Notes under the pieces: generated by a model | Seen by the model: only the letters and a program-made list of their open reading frames with translations | Told to the model about the DNA's origin: nothing | Database searches by the model: none | Made by a program: the position numbers and the translations under genes | NCBI RefSeq assembly: GCF_024448165.1 | Contig: NZ_JAMOLN010000060.1 | Coordinates: 1-45,612 of the forward strand | DNA: 45,612 bases | Direction: 5' to 3' | From: Streptomyces longispororuber | Lineage (GTDB): Bacteria > Actinomycetota > Actinomycetes > Streptomycetales > Streptomycetaceae | Part shown: positions 8,216-16,885 of the stretch, piece after piece | How the letters are laid out: each line of letters opens with the position of its first letter | How positions within the stretch are numbered: position 1 is the stretch's first letter

Positions 8216-9304
8216 TCAGCCCTTGGTGGTGCACGTGGGCAGGTCCGCGGTGTCGCCCTTGCGGATGTCCGCCAGCGCGTCCATCGCGTCGTCGATGGTG
8301 TCCACCTTGACGAGCGTGAGCCCGGCCGGGGTGTCCGCGGCCGCGGTGGCGCAGTTGTCCTTGGGCGTCAGGAAGTACTCGGCTCCCTTGTCGCGCGCGC
8401 CGACCGTCTTCATCTGGATGCCGCCGATCGGGCCGACCTTGCCGTCGTCGTCGATGGTGCCGGTGCCGGCCACGAACTTGCCGCCGGTCAGGTCGGTGGG
8501 CGTGAGCTTGTCGACGATGCCGAGGGAGAACATCAGGCCGGCGCTGGGGCCGCCCACGTCGGCGAGCTTGATGTCGATCTGGAACGGGAAGGTGTGGTCG
8601 GTCCCGGCCTGGATGCCGACGATCGCCCGGCCGTCCTCCGCCTTGTCCGTCTTGATCGTCACGTTCTCCGTGCGGGTCGCCTCCTTGCCCTCCTTCTCGG
8701 CGGCGGCCGCCTCCTTGACGGGGACGACGGTGAAGACGACGTTCTCGCCGGGCTCGTGCTTGGTGACGAGCTTCGCGACGTCGGCGGGCTTGGTGATCTT
8801 CGTGCCGTCGACGGCCTTGATGACGTCACCGGCGTGCAGCGCGCCCTCGGCGGGGCTGTCCTTGACGACGGTGGAGACGATCACCCAGGACTTCACGGGG
8901 ATGTCCAGCTCGTTCAGGGCGGCGACCTTGGCGCTCTCCTGGGACTGGCTGAACTCCTCGGCGTTCTCCTGCGAGGACTGCTCCTCGGTCTGGCCGTCCG
9001 GGTAGAGCGTGTCGTGCGGCACCACGATGCTGTCGTGGGCGAGCCATCCGTAGACGGCCGACACCAGGTTCATGTTGAAGTCGGCGCTGGTGACGCGGAC
9101 CGTCGTCATGTTCAGGTGGCCCGACGTCTCGTACGTCTTGTGGCCGGAGATCTGGATCACGGGTTCGCCGTCGTGGTCCGCGAGGGTGTTCACCGTCGGT
9201 CCCGGGGACATCTCCGCGTAGGGCACCTTGATGAGCACCCCGGCGCAGAGCAGCGCGATCAGGATCAGGGTCGAGGCGAGCATCGTCGCGGTGCGGCGTG
9301 GCAT
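8216..9304 (-). CDS. Membrane-anchored PDZ/Lon-like (S16) protease, YlbL type
   Basis: A 362-residue protein with an N-terminal signal anchor (residues 9-26), a PDZ domain (about 135-195, with GALHAGDVIKAVDGTKI) and a C-terminal Lon-type proteolytic domain without ATPase. The Ser-Lys dyad is readable: Ser254 in GGPSAG and Lys299 in GGIQMK. It is probably tethered to the membrane with its protease domain outside, as for Bacillus YlbL. The PDZ would present substrates or gate activity. The downstream end faces the 23-bp terminator. Substrates are unknown. Confidence 0.9.
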   Translation of the reverse strand: MPRRTATMLASTLILIALLCAGVLIKVPYAEMSPGPTVNTLADHDGEPVIQISGHKTYETSGHLNMTTVRVTSADFNMNLVSAVYGWLAHDSIVVPHDTLYPDGQTEEQSSQENAEEFSQSQESAKVAALNELDIPVKSWVIVSTVVKDSPAEGALHAGDVIKAVDGTKITKPADVAKLVTKHEPGENVVFTVVPVKEAAAAEKEGKEATRTENVTIKTDKAEDGRAIVGIQAGTDHTFPFQIDIKLADVGGPSAGLMFSLGIVDKLTPTDLTGGKFVAGTGTIDDDGKVGPIGGIQMKTVGARDKGAEYFLTPKDNCATAAADTPAGLTLVKVDTIDDAMDALADIRKGDTADLPTCTTKG

Positions 9305-9361
9305 GGAACGACAGTACGGGACGGGCCTGTCAGTGCACCTGTGGGGCCGGGCCGTACGAGG

Positions 9362-9526
9362 TCAGGTGCCCGAGTGCGACTTCTCCATGGCCTCGCGGAA
9401 GCGCGCGTAGCCGCTGAGTTCGGTCACGTCGCCCGTCTTGTGGCGATGGCGACCGGCCCACGTGCCCCACAGTCCGGCGCCGACCGCAGCGACAACCGGA
9501 ATGAGCAGCCACATGAGAGCTGTCAT
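9362..9526 (-). CDS. Small single-pass membrane protein, 54 residues
   Basis: The ORF runs from ATG 9524-9526 to TGA 9362-9364 with GGGAGG five bases before the start. It encodes a short N-terminal hydrophobic helix (MWLLIPVVAAVGAGLWGTW) followed by a basic/polar tail with LSGYARFREAMEKS. Codon use is Streptomyces-like. It lies between moaE and the PDZ protease on the same strand, 57 bases before the latter. A TTGACA hexamer lies at 9593-9588 on this strand, but no well-spaced -10 follows. I do not recognise a named family; a membrane-anchored accessory peptide is an inference. Confidence 0.75.
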   Translation of the reverse strand: MTALMWLLIPVVAAVGAGLWGTWAGRHRHKTGDVTELSGYARFREAMEKSHSGT

Positions 9527-9629
9527 GCCGACCTCCCGACCCCATGAGCAACCACAACTGACTGATCAGCAGATTAACCATCCGCAGTGTCAACGCTCGC
9601 CGCAGGGGTGCGGTTACGCAACCGGAACC

Positions 9630-10094
9630 TCAGCAGGCACCCACCCACTCCTCCGTGCCGTCGGAGAACGTCTGGTGCTTCCAGATGGGCACTTCGTGCT
9701 TGAGGTCGTCGATGAGTCTGCGGCACGCCTCGAAGGCCTCGCCGCGGTGCGGGCACGAGACGGCGACGACGACCGCGAGGTCACCCACCGCCAGATCACC
9801 GATCCGGTGGACGGCCGCGAGGGCGCGCACGGGGTACTCGGCGACGACCTTCTCCGCGATGCGCCGCATCTCCGCCTCGGCTGTCGGGTGGCAGGAGTAG
9901 CCGAGCCTGTCGACGTCGGCCCCGCCGTCGTGATTGCGCACCGTCCCCACGAAGAGCGCGGTGCCGCCCGCCGCGTCGTCACCTGCGGCCCGGAAAACCT
10001 CGTCGAGGGAGAGCGGGGTCTCACGGATGGCGAGCAGCTTGATCGGGTCCTGCGCCGCCTGCTCACCGGGATGGTCGTGCTGGGTGGGTGCCAT
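9630..10094 (-). CDS. moaE: Molybdopterin synthase catalytic subunit MoaE
   Basis: A 154-residue MoaE. It inserts sulfur from thiocarboxylated MoaD into cyclic pyranopterin monophosphate to make molybdopterin. The family core is visible: GGTALFVGTVRNHDGG, a SCHPTAEAEM-type segment, HRIGDLAVGD, SCPHRGEAFEACRRLIDDLK and KHEVPIWKHQ, with the catalytic lysine in the PIWK context. ATG 10092-10094 is chosen; a GTG 18 bases upstream is possible. No moaA, moaC or moaD lies in the window. The moeZ sulfurtransferase gene 31 kb away could supply sulfur to MoaD, a pathway-level inference. Confidence 0.93.
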   Translation of the reverse strand: MAPTQHDHPGEQAAQDPIKLLAIRETPLSLDEVFRAAGDDAAGGTALFVGTVRNHDGGADVDRLGYSCHPTAEAEMRRIAEKVVAEYPVRALAAVHRIGDLAVGDLAVVVAVSCPHRGEAFEACRRLIDDLKHEVPIWKHQTFSDGTEEWVGAC

Positions 10095-10227
10095 GCCCAC
10101 ATCGTGCCGCACGCCGCAGACAACCGTGAATAGCGTTTTCGACCGGCACGCGCGCGTACCGGATTGGAGGCTCGTCCAAATGCGTCGTCCGTATGCGCCG
10201 TGCCGCCTTCAGCCACCCCAGCCACCT

Positions 10228-11340
10228 TCAGATGCGGCGCCTCGCCTTGCGGACCCGGCGCACGACGGCAGCCGTGCCGAGGAGAGCCACCGTCGCGCCC
10301 GCGGCGCCCGCCGCCGTCGCGTCCTTGCGGCCCAGCCGTCGGCCCGCCACCGTGCGGCGGCCCGCGACCTCCTCCAGGAGCTCGGCGAGGACCTCCTCGT
10401 TCGTCCACTGGGGGCGCCAGCCCGCGTCGTGCAGCCGGCTGCCGCTGACGACCCACGGATACATCGTGTAGGCCAGGTCGCCCGCGGGCGACGGGGTGAG
10501 CCCGATGCGGTGGAGGCGGGCCGCGGCGCCCAGCGCGACGGCGGACGGCAGCTCCATGCGGCGGATCCCGCTGAGCTCCTCGACCTCCTCCTGCTCCAGC
10601 CAGCCGTCGCAGCCGACCGCGAGCTCCCCGTCGACCTTCTCCAGAACGGCGTACTCCAGAGCGCTGCACAGGTCCTCGACGTGGCAGAACTGCCAGGCGG
10701 GCCGCGAACCGGCCACCACGAGGAGCCGCGGAGACTCGAAGTACCTGGTCAGGGCCGTGTCCGTGCCGCCGACGAGCACCGCGGGACGCACCACGGTGAC
10801 GTTCAGGCCGGGATGGGCGCGCGGGGCGCGGCGGGCCAGCCGCTCGACCTCCAGGAGGTCGCCCACGCCGGTCGCCTCCGCCGTGGCGCGCAGTTCAGCG
10901 TCCTCGGAGAGGGGAAGTTCGTTGTCGGCGAGCGCCCCGTAGACCATCGTCGAGGTGCACAGGACGACGCGGTGCACGCCGGCGGCGGCCGCGGCCGTCA
11001 GCACCGTCTGGGTGCCGCGCACGTTGTACGCGGTGCGGGCGGCGGCGTCGGACTCCAGATCGAGGTCGAGCGCCAGGTGCACGACGACGTCCGCGCCGCG
11101 CAGCTTCTCGGCGATGGCCGGATCCCGTACGTCCAGGATGTGCCAGGTCGCGGACGTGCACTCGCCGCGCCGCTCGTCGATGGCGAGGACCTGCTTGATC
11201 GCGTCCGAGGCCGCGAGCCGCTCCGTGAGCAGGGCCCCGACGCCGGAGGCGGCACCGGTGACCGCGACGACGGGTCCGCGCACGGCGGGACTGGTTGAGG
11301 GGTTTCGCGCTGCGCGAACCTGCGGATCTGGGGAACTCAC
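10228..11340 (-). CDS. Atypical extended SDR / NAD-dependent epimerase-like protein
   Basis: A 370-residue Rossmann-fold protein. The dinucleotide-binding glycine motif VTGAASGVGALL lies near residue 20 and LAIDERRG follows as the second strand end. CTSTMVYG supplies the usual active-site serine region, but the Tyr-x-x-x-Lys pair expected about 25 residues later is absent (the segment reads GVGDLLEVERLARR). It may bind NAD(P) without classic epimerase chemistry. The C terminus is a glycine/alanine-rich hydrophobic segment followed by a very basic tail, suggesting membrane association. GTG 11338-11340 has GGAGA upstream. It is divergent from the DUF2342 gene. Confidence 0.75.
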   Translation of the reverse strand: MSSPDPQVRAARNPSTSPAVRGPVVAVTGAASGVGALLTERLAASDAIKQVLAIDERRGECTSATWHILDVRDPAIAEKLRGADVVVHLALDLDLESDAAARTAYNVRGTQTVLTAAAAAGVHRVVLCTSTMVYGALADNELPLSEDAELRATAEATGVGDLLEVERLARRAPRAHPGLNVTVVRPAVLVGGTDTALTRYFESPRLLVVAGSRPAWQFCHVEDLCSALEYAVLEKVDGELAVGCDGWLEQEEVEELSGIRRMELPSAVALGAAARLHRIGLTPSPAGDLAYTMYPWVVSGSRLHDAGWRPQWTNEEVLAELLEEVAGRRTVAGRRLGRKDATAAGAAGATVALLGTAAVVRRVRKARRRI

Positions 11341-11365
11341 CGGGCGTCTCCAGCGGTTGTCTTCA

Positions 11366-11392
11366 GTACGTACCTGTATGACGCGTACGTAC
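11366..11392. promoter_or_regulatory. Paired GTACGTAC palindromes in a divergent intergenic region
   Basis: Two copies of the self-complementary octamer GTACGTAC at 11366-11373 and 11385-11392, 19 bp centre to centre (about two helical turns), between divergently read genes. The arrangement resembles an operator for a dimeric regulator. No regulator can be named. Confidence 0.35.
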
Positions 11393-11530
11393 CAGGAGGC
11401 ATCCATCCTGCCGCAGGCCATGAGTCGGCGAAGCACCGAGGCCCAATCCCGCCATGGTGTCTACGCTGGGTGTGTAGTCGGGCAGTCGCCACCGGGGCAG
11501 AACCGGTGGCCTTACCAGCCGAGGAATCCC

Positions 11531-13012
11531 GTGAGTGACACCCCATTCGGTTTCGGCCTTCCGCCGGAGGAGCCGGACGACGGCGACGAGGGCAAGAAGA
11601 AGGACCAGCAGGGCGGTGGCGGTCAGGGACCGGCCAACCCCTTCGGATTCGGGTTCCCGGGCCTGCCCGGCGCGGGCGGTCCGGGCGGCGAGGGCGGGGA
11701 CAACCCGTTCGCGGCGATGTTCGGCTCGATGAATCCGAACGATCTGGGGGCGGCCTTCCAGCAGCTCGGCCAGATGCTCTCCTACGAGGGCGGCCCGGTG
11801 AACTGGGACATGGCCAAGGACATCGCCCGCCAGACCGTGTCCCAGGGCACGCAGGACGGCGTGAAGGACGCGAGCATCGGCCCCGCCGACCGGACCGCGG
11901 TCGAGGAGGCCGTGCGCCTGGCCGACCTGTGGCTGGACGACGCGACGTCGCTGCCCTCGGGCGCCGGCTCGGCCGTGGCGTGGAGCCGCGCCGAGTGGGT
12001 CGAGGCGACGCTCCCGGTGTGGAAGGAGCTCGTCGACCCGGTCGCCGAGCGCGTCGGCATGGCCATGGGCGACGTGCTGCCCGAGGAGATGCAGGCCATG
12101 GCAGGGCCGCTGATCGGCATGATGCGCTCCATGGGCGGCGCCATGTTCGGCCAGCAGATCGGCCAGGCCATCGGGGTGCTCGCGGGCGAGGTCGTCGGCT
12201 CCACCGACATCGGCCTGCCGCTGGCCCCGGCCGGCAAGGCGGCGCTGCTCCCGCTGAACATCGAGGCGTTCGGCAAGGACCTCGGCATCCCGAAGGAGGA
12301 GGTCCGCCTCTACCTGGCGCTGCGCGAGGCCGCCCACCAGCGGCTGTTCTCGCACGTGCCGTGGCTGCGCTCGCACCTGTTCGGCGCGGTCGACGGGTAC
12401 GCGCGCGGGATCAAGGTCGACACCACGAAGCTGGAGGACGTGGTCGGTCAGTTCGACCCGCAGAACCCGGAGCAGATCCAGGAAGCTCTCCAGCAGGGCA
12501 TGTTCCAGCCGGAGGACACTCCGGAGCAGAAGGCCGCTCTGGCCCGCCTGGAGACGGCCCTCGCGCTCGTGGAGGGCTGGGTCGACGCGGTGGTCCACGC
12601 GGCCGCGAAGCCGCGCCTGTCGTCCGCGGACGCGCTGCGCGAGACGCTGCGCCGCCGCCGTGCGACCGGCGGTCCCGCGGAGCAGACGTTCGCGACGCTG
12701 ATCGGCCTGGAGCTGCGTCCGCGCCGTCTCCGTGACGCCTCGCGCCTGTGGGCGTCGCTCACGGACGCGCGCGGTGTCGACGGCCGGGACGGCCTGTGGG
12801 CGCACCCGGACATGCTGCCGACGGCGTCCGACCTGGACGACCCGGACGGCTTCGTGCACCGCGAGCAGCTCGACTTCTCGGAGCTCGACAAGATGCTCGG
12901 CGAGGCCGCGGGCGGCGCCACGGGCGAGAAGCCGAACCTGTCCAAGGACGAGGGTTCCGACCACGGCTCCGACCGGGGTTCCGACCAGGGTGAGGACGAC
13001 AGCGACAAGTGA
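11531..13012 (+). CDS. DUF2342 zincin-like protein
   Basis: A 493-residue protein of the actinobacterial DUF2342 / zincin_2 family. The N terminus is rich in GF and PG (PFGFGLPPEEP, NPFGFGFPGLPG), followed by a helical domain. The putative active-site helix reads LREAAHQRLFSHVPWLRSH: an E-x-x-H rather than the usual H-E-x-x-H, with a second histidine downstream. GTG 11531 follows a GAGGAA ribosome site. The C-terminal tail is acidic with repeated GSD. The stop overlaps the next gene's start (GTGA), so the Nudix hydrolase is translationally coupled. Family activity is predicted rather than proven. Confidence 0.85.
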   Translation: MSDTPFGFGLPPEEPDDGDEGKKKDQQGGGGQGPANPFGFGFPGLPGAGGPGGEGGDNPFAAMFGSMNPNDLGAAFQQLGQMLSYEGGPVNWDMAKDIARQTVSQGTQDGVKDASIGPADRTAVEEAVRLADLWLDDATSLPSGAGSAVAWSRAEWVEATLPVWKELVDPVAERVGMAMGDVLPEEMQAMAGPLIGMMRSMGGAMFGQQIGQAIGVLAGEVVGSTDIGLPLAPAGKAALLPLNIEAFGKDLGIPKEEVRLYLALREAAHQRLFSHVPWLRSHLFGAVDGYARGIKVDTTKLEDVVGQFDPQNPEQIQEALQQGMFQPEDTPEQKAALARLETALALVEGWVDAVVHAAAKPRLSSADALRETLRRRRATGGPAEQTFATLIGLELRPRRLRDASRLWASLTDARGVDGRDGLWAHPDMLPTASDLDDPDGFVHREQLDFSELDKMLGEAAGGATGEKPNLSKDEGSDHGSDRGSDQGEDDSDK

Positions 13013-13533
13013 GCCTGTACGACGACGCGGTCCTCGTGCTCAAGAGCTACGAGGACCAGCCGGAGCTGCGCCAGGCCTACCTGGACCACCTCGCCGCCCA
13101 CGGTGAGGCCGCGATGTGGAAGCCCTGCACGGCGGGGCATCTCACCGCGAGCGCCCTGGTCATCGACCCCGAGCGCGGCCGGGTGCTCCTGACCCTCCAC
13201 AAGAAGCTGCAGATGTGGCTCCAGATGGGCGGTCACTGCGAGCCCGGCGACGCGACGCTGGCGGCCGCGGCCCTGCGCGAGGCGACGGAGGAGTCCGGCA
13301 TCCCTGGTCTGACGCTGCTGCCCGGCGGCCCGGTCCGGCTGGACCGGCACCCGATTCCCGGCCCGTGCTCGCAGCACCTGGACACGCAGTACGCGGCGCT
13401 CGCGCCGGCCGGTGCCACGGAGGCGATCAGCGACGAGTCGCTGGACCTGCGCTGGTTCCCGTACGACGAGGTCCCGGCGGTGGCGGACGCGTCGGTCGTG
13501 CGCCTGGTCGAGGCCACGCGGGCTCGCCTTTAG
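13009..13533 (+). CDS. Nudix hydrolase
   Basis: A 174-residue Nudix-domain protein. The box reads GGHCEPGD then ATLAAAALREATEESGI, carrying the REx2EExG metal-binding core. Compared with MutT it has one extra residue between the first half and the RE, and Asp in place of the first Glu. GHLTASALVID and HKKLQMWLQMGGH precede it, as in the WLQMGGH-type actinobacterial Nudix group. The GTG start overlaps the DUF2342 stop. Substrate is unknown; nucleotide or sugar-nucleotide pyrophosphates are typical of the superfamily. Confidence 0.88.
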   Translation: MSLYDDAVLVLKSYEDQPELRQAYLDHLAAHGEAAMWKPCTAGHLTASALVIDPERGRVLLTLHKKLQMWLQMGGHCEPGDATLAAAALREATEESGIPGLTLLPGGPVRLDRHPIPGPCSQHLDTQYAALAPAGATEAISDESLDLRWFPYDEVPAVADASVVRLVEATRARL

Positions 13534-13571
13534 GGCCTTTTCAGGGCTGTTTCAGGGCTGTGCACGAGTAC

Positions 13572-13609
13572 GGGTAAGGGGCGGGCGCCATGGCGCCCGC
13601 CCCTTACCC
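13572..13609. terminator. Bidirectional terminator hairpin
   Basis: A 38-base perfect palindrome (arms of about 17 bp around a CATG centre) between the convergent Nudix and AIM24 genes. Confidence 0.88.
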
Positions 13610-13627
13610 ACATCGCTGCGTACGGCG

Positions 13628-14383
13628 TCAGCTCCAGACGTTGCCCTGGTTCTGCCCCCGGGCGCCCTGCTGGCCCATCCCGAACTGCGCGGCGACGCCG
13701 CCGCCGATCTGCGCGTTCTGCGGCGGCAGCAGCTCGCTGGGCTGGACGAGCGCGTAACCGCTGCCCATGAAGCTGAGCTCCCAGCCCTCGCCGGTGTTGC
13801 CGCGGCGCCGCCAGACGCCCGAGGAGTGCGTCTGCGCCTGCATCTGCACCCGGAGCCCGGTCGACCAGGCGACGATGGCGTCCGCGTCGGCGTTGACGTA
13901 CTTGTCGGGCGTGACCTGGAGCATCAGCGGCTGGCCCGACGTCATCAGGGCGACCTTGCCGCGCCCGGTGATGTTGAGCTGGTACTTGCCGGACCCCGAG
14001 ATGCCGAACTGGCTGTCCACGGCGATGACTTCGTGGTGCAGCGACGAGTCCATCGCGAGCACGTAGCTGCTGTCGACGGTCAGACCGTCCTGCTCCACGT
14101 CCACGACGTGGATGTACTGGGCGAGGTTCGCGAGATACACGACGCCCTGCCCGTGGCAGCGCATCAGGCTGAGTCCCTCGCCCGTGGTGGCGCGGGCGCG
14201 CCGCTGCCCGGACGTCTGGTACTCGGCGTCGAACTCGACGAGCCCCTGGTAGGCGACCATCGATCCCTTACGGGCGACGAGGTCGTCGTGGCCCTCCAGG
14301 ACCACCCGCAGCATCTGCGGGTTCTGCACCGTGTAGCGCTCCTGGGACTGCTGCTCGGCGTATGCGAAAAGCGGGCTCTGCAT
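13628..14383 (-). CDS. AIM24 family protein (third gene of TerD-AIM24 operon)
   Basis: A 251-residue AIM24/TIGR00266-type protein, a beta-rich double-psi-like fold with no transmembrane helix. The family pattern is readable: VARKGSMVAYQGLVEF, LSLMRCHGQGVVYLANLA, DSSLHHEVIAV and GKVALMTSGQPLMLQVTP. The start ATG 14381-14383 has GGGGGAG nine bases upstream; a longer frame begins 54 bases earlier inside the upstream gene. It follows the preceding AIM24 gene by 16 bases, so all three genes are one transcript. Homologous domains occur with TerD proteins in bacterial stress clusters. Confidence 0.88.
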   Translation of the reverse strand: MQSPLFAYAEQQSQERYTVQNPQMLRVVLEGHDDLVARKGSMVAYQGLVEFDAEYQTSGQRRARATTGEGLSLMRCHGQGVVYLANLAQYIHVVDVEQDGLTVDSSYVLAMDSSLHHEVIAVDSQFGISGSGKYQLNITGRGKVALMTSGQPLMLQVTPDKYVNADADAIVAWSTGLRVQMQAQTHSSGVWRRRGNTGEGWELSFMGSGYALVQPSELLPPQNAQIGGGVAAQFGMGQQGARGQNQGNVWS

Positions 14384-14399
14384 GGTTGTTCGCTCCCCC

Positions 14400-15080
14400 T
14401 CAGCCCCGGACTCGGAGGCGGTCGGTGCTGTCCTCACTGGGCTGTACGACGACGATGCCTTCGCCGGAGAAGCCCATCTGGTAGGCCTCGCCGCTGCCGC
14501 GCCCGATGAGCGAGCCGGCGCGGAAGCTGCGCTTGCCCTTCACCTTCAGCTTGGGCGACCAGGCGATGAGCGCGTCCGGGTCGACGTACGTCTCGTCCTC
14601 GCCGCGGCCGCAGTCGACCACGATGGGGGTGCCGCGCGAGGTCAGGGCGACGAACCCCTGGCCGCTGATCGTGATGTTCCACAGGCCCTGCCCCGCGAAC
14701 TTGGCGAGGCCCTTCACGCGCTCGACGCCCCACTGGAGGTGCGCGTCGAAGGCGAGCAGGTTCGTGCCGTTGACGGAGATGGAGTCGCCGCCGAGGTTGA
14801 TCACGACGACGTCCGCGCCGTAGTCGGCGAGGTAGAGCAGACCGTCGCCGGAGCACTTCATCAGCGGCGCGCCCTCACCCGTGATCCAGTCACGGGCGAC
14901 CTGGCGGACGGCGGGCGGGTTGGGCTCGTACTGGACGAAGCCTTCGTAGGCGGCCATCGAGCCCACGCGCGCGAAGAGGTCGTTCCCGGTCTGCATGGCG
15001 ACCTTCAGCATGTTGCTGCCGTGGTTCTCCATGCGGGCGGCTACGGGTGTCGGGGCGAAGCCCGCGAGTGGCTGGTTCAT
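14400..15080 (-). CDS. AIM24 family protein (second gene of TerD-AIM24 operon)
   Basis: A 226-residue AIM24-family protein paralogous to its two neighbours: FARVGSMAAYEGFVQY, GAPLMKCSGDGLLYLADYG, FDAHLQWGVERV and GQGFVALTSRGTPIVVDC align with their conserved blocks. GGGAG lies seven bases before the ATG, and the upstream TerD-AIM24 stop is 11 bases away. The three AIM24 domains are strongly diverged from each other, suggesting old duplication and distinct roles, perhaps a heteromeric complex. Confidence 0.88.
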   Translation of the reverse strand: MNQPLAGFAPTPVAARMENHGSNMLKVAMQTGNDLFARVGSMAAYEGFVQYEPNPPAVRQVARDWITGEGAPLMKCSGDGLLYLADYGADVVVINLGGDSISVNGTNLLAFDAHLQWGVERVKGLAKFAGQGLWNITISGQGFVALTSRGTPIVVDCGRGEDETYVDPDALIAWSPKLKVKGKRSFRAGSLIGRGSGEAYQMGFSGEGIVVVQPSEDSTDRLRVRG

Positions 15081-15091
15081 GACGGACTCCC

Positions 15092-16762
15092 TCAGACCTC
15101 GTACGGCTGGACGACGATGAAGTTGCCGGGTGCGCCCCGGAACTGCAGGTTCACGCCCTCGCCGCTGTGGCCGGGGTACGCGTTGCGCCGCATCCGGACC
15201 TGGCTGGAGACGATCGCCTGCGCGGCCGCGGACCAGGCCACGACGGCATTGGAGTCGGCGAACGTCGTCGGCGTCACCGGCAGCACGACGGGTGTGCCGT
15301 GCGTCTTCACGACGACGGTGCCGGTGCCCTGGAACTGCATGACGAACAGGGCACCTCCGGGGATGCCGTGTCCTTCGATCCTGCGGACCTCGTGCTGGAG
15401 GGACTCGTCGAACGCCAGGACGTTCTCCGCGGAGACGCAGATCGCGTCGCCCTGCAGCTCGATCGGGTGCAGGTAGGTGGCTTCCTCGGCGAGGAAGACC
15501 TGGCCGCGGCCGGTGCAGCGCATCAGCTGCATCTCCTGGCCGGTGGCGTTGCCCACGATGCGGCCGGCGAACCCGGCTCCCTTGTAGCTGAACTCGACCT
15601 TGCCCTGGTAGAGCACCATGCTGCCCTGACGGGCGAGCACGGCCTGCTCGCCGCCCGCGCCGAGGTCGACCCGGATCAGCTTCTTGTTCTGCGGCGTCCA
15701 GCGCTGCCCGGTGGGCGCCTCGCGGTACTTCTGCAGGGCCGCGGCCACGCCGGGCGCGGGGGCTTGCTGCGGAACACCCTGCGGGGCGCCGTACGGGGAG
15801 GGTGCCGCGGGCTGCTGGCCGTAGCCGGGAGGGGCGGCCGGCGTCTGGTGCTGCTGGCCGTAACCGGGAGGGGCGGCCGGCGTCTGGTGCTGCTGGCCGT
15901 AACCGGGCGGCAGGGAGGCGCCGCCCTGGCCGGGGACCTGTCCGAACTGCGGCTGCTGGGGCGGCTGCTGTCCGAACGGGCTGGGCGCGGGCGGCGGCAC
16001 GGTGCCGGGCGGCGTGGCCAGGGGCGCGGCGATGGTGGGTGCCGCGTGGACCGGAGGTGCGGCCGGGGTGGGCGCCGGCGGAGGCGTCGGGCTCTGCGGC
16101 GGCGCGAAGCCCTGCGGGGCGGGTGCGGGGGCCGGAGCCGGGGCTGCCGGGGCACCGAAGGCGGGCGGCGCGGAGGCCTGCGCGGGCGGCGCGAACCCGG
16201 GGGCGGCCTGCGGCTGCGCGGCGGCGGGCTCCTCCTCGGCGACCTCACCGCCGAAGTTCTTCAGGAGCGCGTCCAGGCCGCCGTCGAAGCCCTGGCCCAC
16301 GGCGGCGAACCGCCAGACGTCCTTCAGGTAGAAGTCGCCCAGCATCACCGCACGCTCGGTCGAGAACTCGGCACCGCTGAAGGAGTACCGGGCGACCTCC
16401 TCGCCGCCGGCGACGATCCGGATGTACCCGGGCGCCACCTGCGACATCTGGCCGGCGCCGTCGAGGGTCGCGGTGAACGACAGCTTGTGGATGTGCGCGG
16501 GGATCTTGTCGAGCGTGACGCGGAACGACTCGCTGTCACCGGCCTGCGCACCGAGCAGCTGGACGGATTCCTCGGGTGTCTTCGGCTGGTTGAAGAAGAC
16601 GAAGTACCGGTCGTCGGACAGCCGCTCATCGGCGTCGAGGCCGAAACAGCTGATGTCGAAGGTCAGCCCGGGGCCGGTGATCTGTACGCCGACGTACAGA
16701 TCGGTGCCCGCGGTGAGGTCACTGATCTTGGCCTTGTGGCCGCGTTGGAATTCCCTGGCCAT
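15092..16762 (-). CDS. TerD-AIM24 fusion protein with proline-rich repeat linker
   Basis: A 556-residue three-part protein. Residues about 1-185 are a TerD domain (GTDLYVGVQITGPGLTFDISCFGLDADERLSDDRYFVFFNQ), including the acidic Asp cluster used for calcium binding in TerD. About 190-360 is a low-complexity linker rich in P, A, Q and G with tandem 13-residue PGYGQQHQTPAAP units. About 360-556 is an AIM24 domain (VLARQGSMVLYQGKVEF, MQLMRCTGRGQVFLAEEA). ATG 16760-16762 fits the canonical MAREFQRGHKAKI TerD start. TerD/AIM24 proteins belong to Ter-type chemical and membrane stress systems; this role is inferred from family. It is the first gene of the operon. Confidence 0.9.
   Translation of the reverse strand: MAREFQRGHKAKISDLTAGTDLYVGVQITGPGLTFDISCFGLDADERLSDDRYFVFFNQPKTPEESVQLLGAQAGDSESFRVTLDKIPAHIHKLSFTATLDGAGQMSQVAPGYIRIVAGGEEVARYSFSGAEFSTERAVMLGDFYLKDVWRFAAVGQGFDGGLDALLKNFGGEVAEEEPAAAQPQAAPGFAPPAQASAPPAFGAPAAPAPAPAPAPQGFAPPQSPTPPPAPTPAAPPVHAAPTIAAPLATPPGTVPPPAPSPFGQQPPQQPQFGQVPGQGGASLPPGYGQQHQTPAAPPGYGQQHQTPAAPPGYGQQPAAPSPYGAPQGVPQQAPAPGVAAALQKYREAPTGQRWTPQNKKLIRVDLGAGGEQAVLARQGSMVLYQGKVEFSYKGAGFAGRIVGNATGQEMQLMRCTGRGQVFLAEEATYLHPIELQGDAICVSAENVLAFDESLQHEVRRIEGHGIPGGALFVMQFQGTGTVVVKTHGTPVVLPVTPTTFADSNAVVAWSAAAQAIVSSQVRMRRNAYPGHSGEGVNLQFRGAPGNFIVVQPYEV
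15817..15911. repeat. 39-bp in-frame tandem repeat in the TerD-AIM24 linker
   Basis: Units at 15817-15855 and 15856-15894 differ by one base, and a third starts at 15895 and decays. Being a multiple of three, copy changes alter linker length in steps of 13 residues without shifting frame. Confidence 0.85.
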
Positions 16763-16885
16763 GCGTAACGACCGTCCCCCATCCCGATGGTGATTGCGTC
16801 GCGCCAGGCTAACTGCAAACACCGACAGCGGAGGAAGTCGGTACAGCCCTGGTACACAACCGTCCCGGAGGCCCCGGGGGGACGA

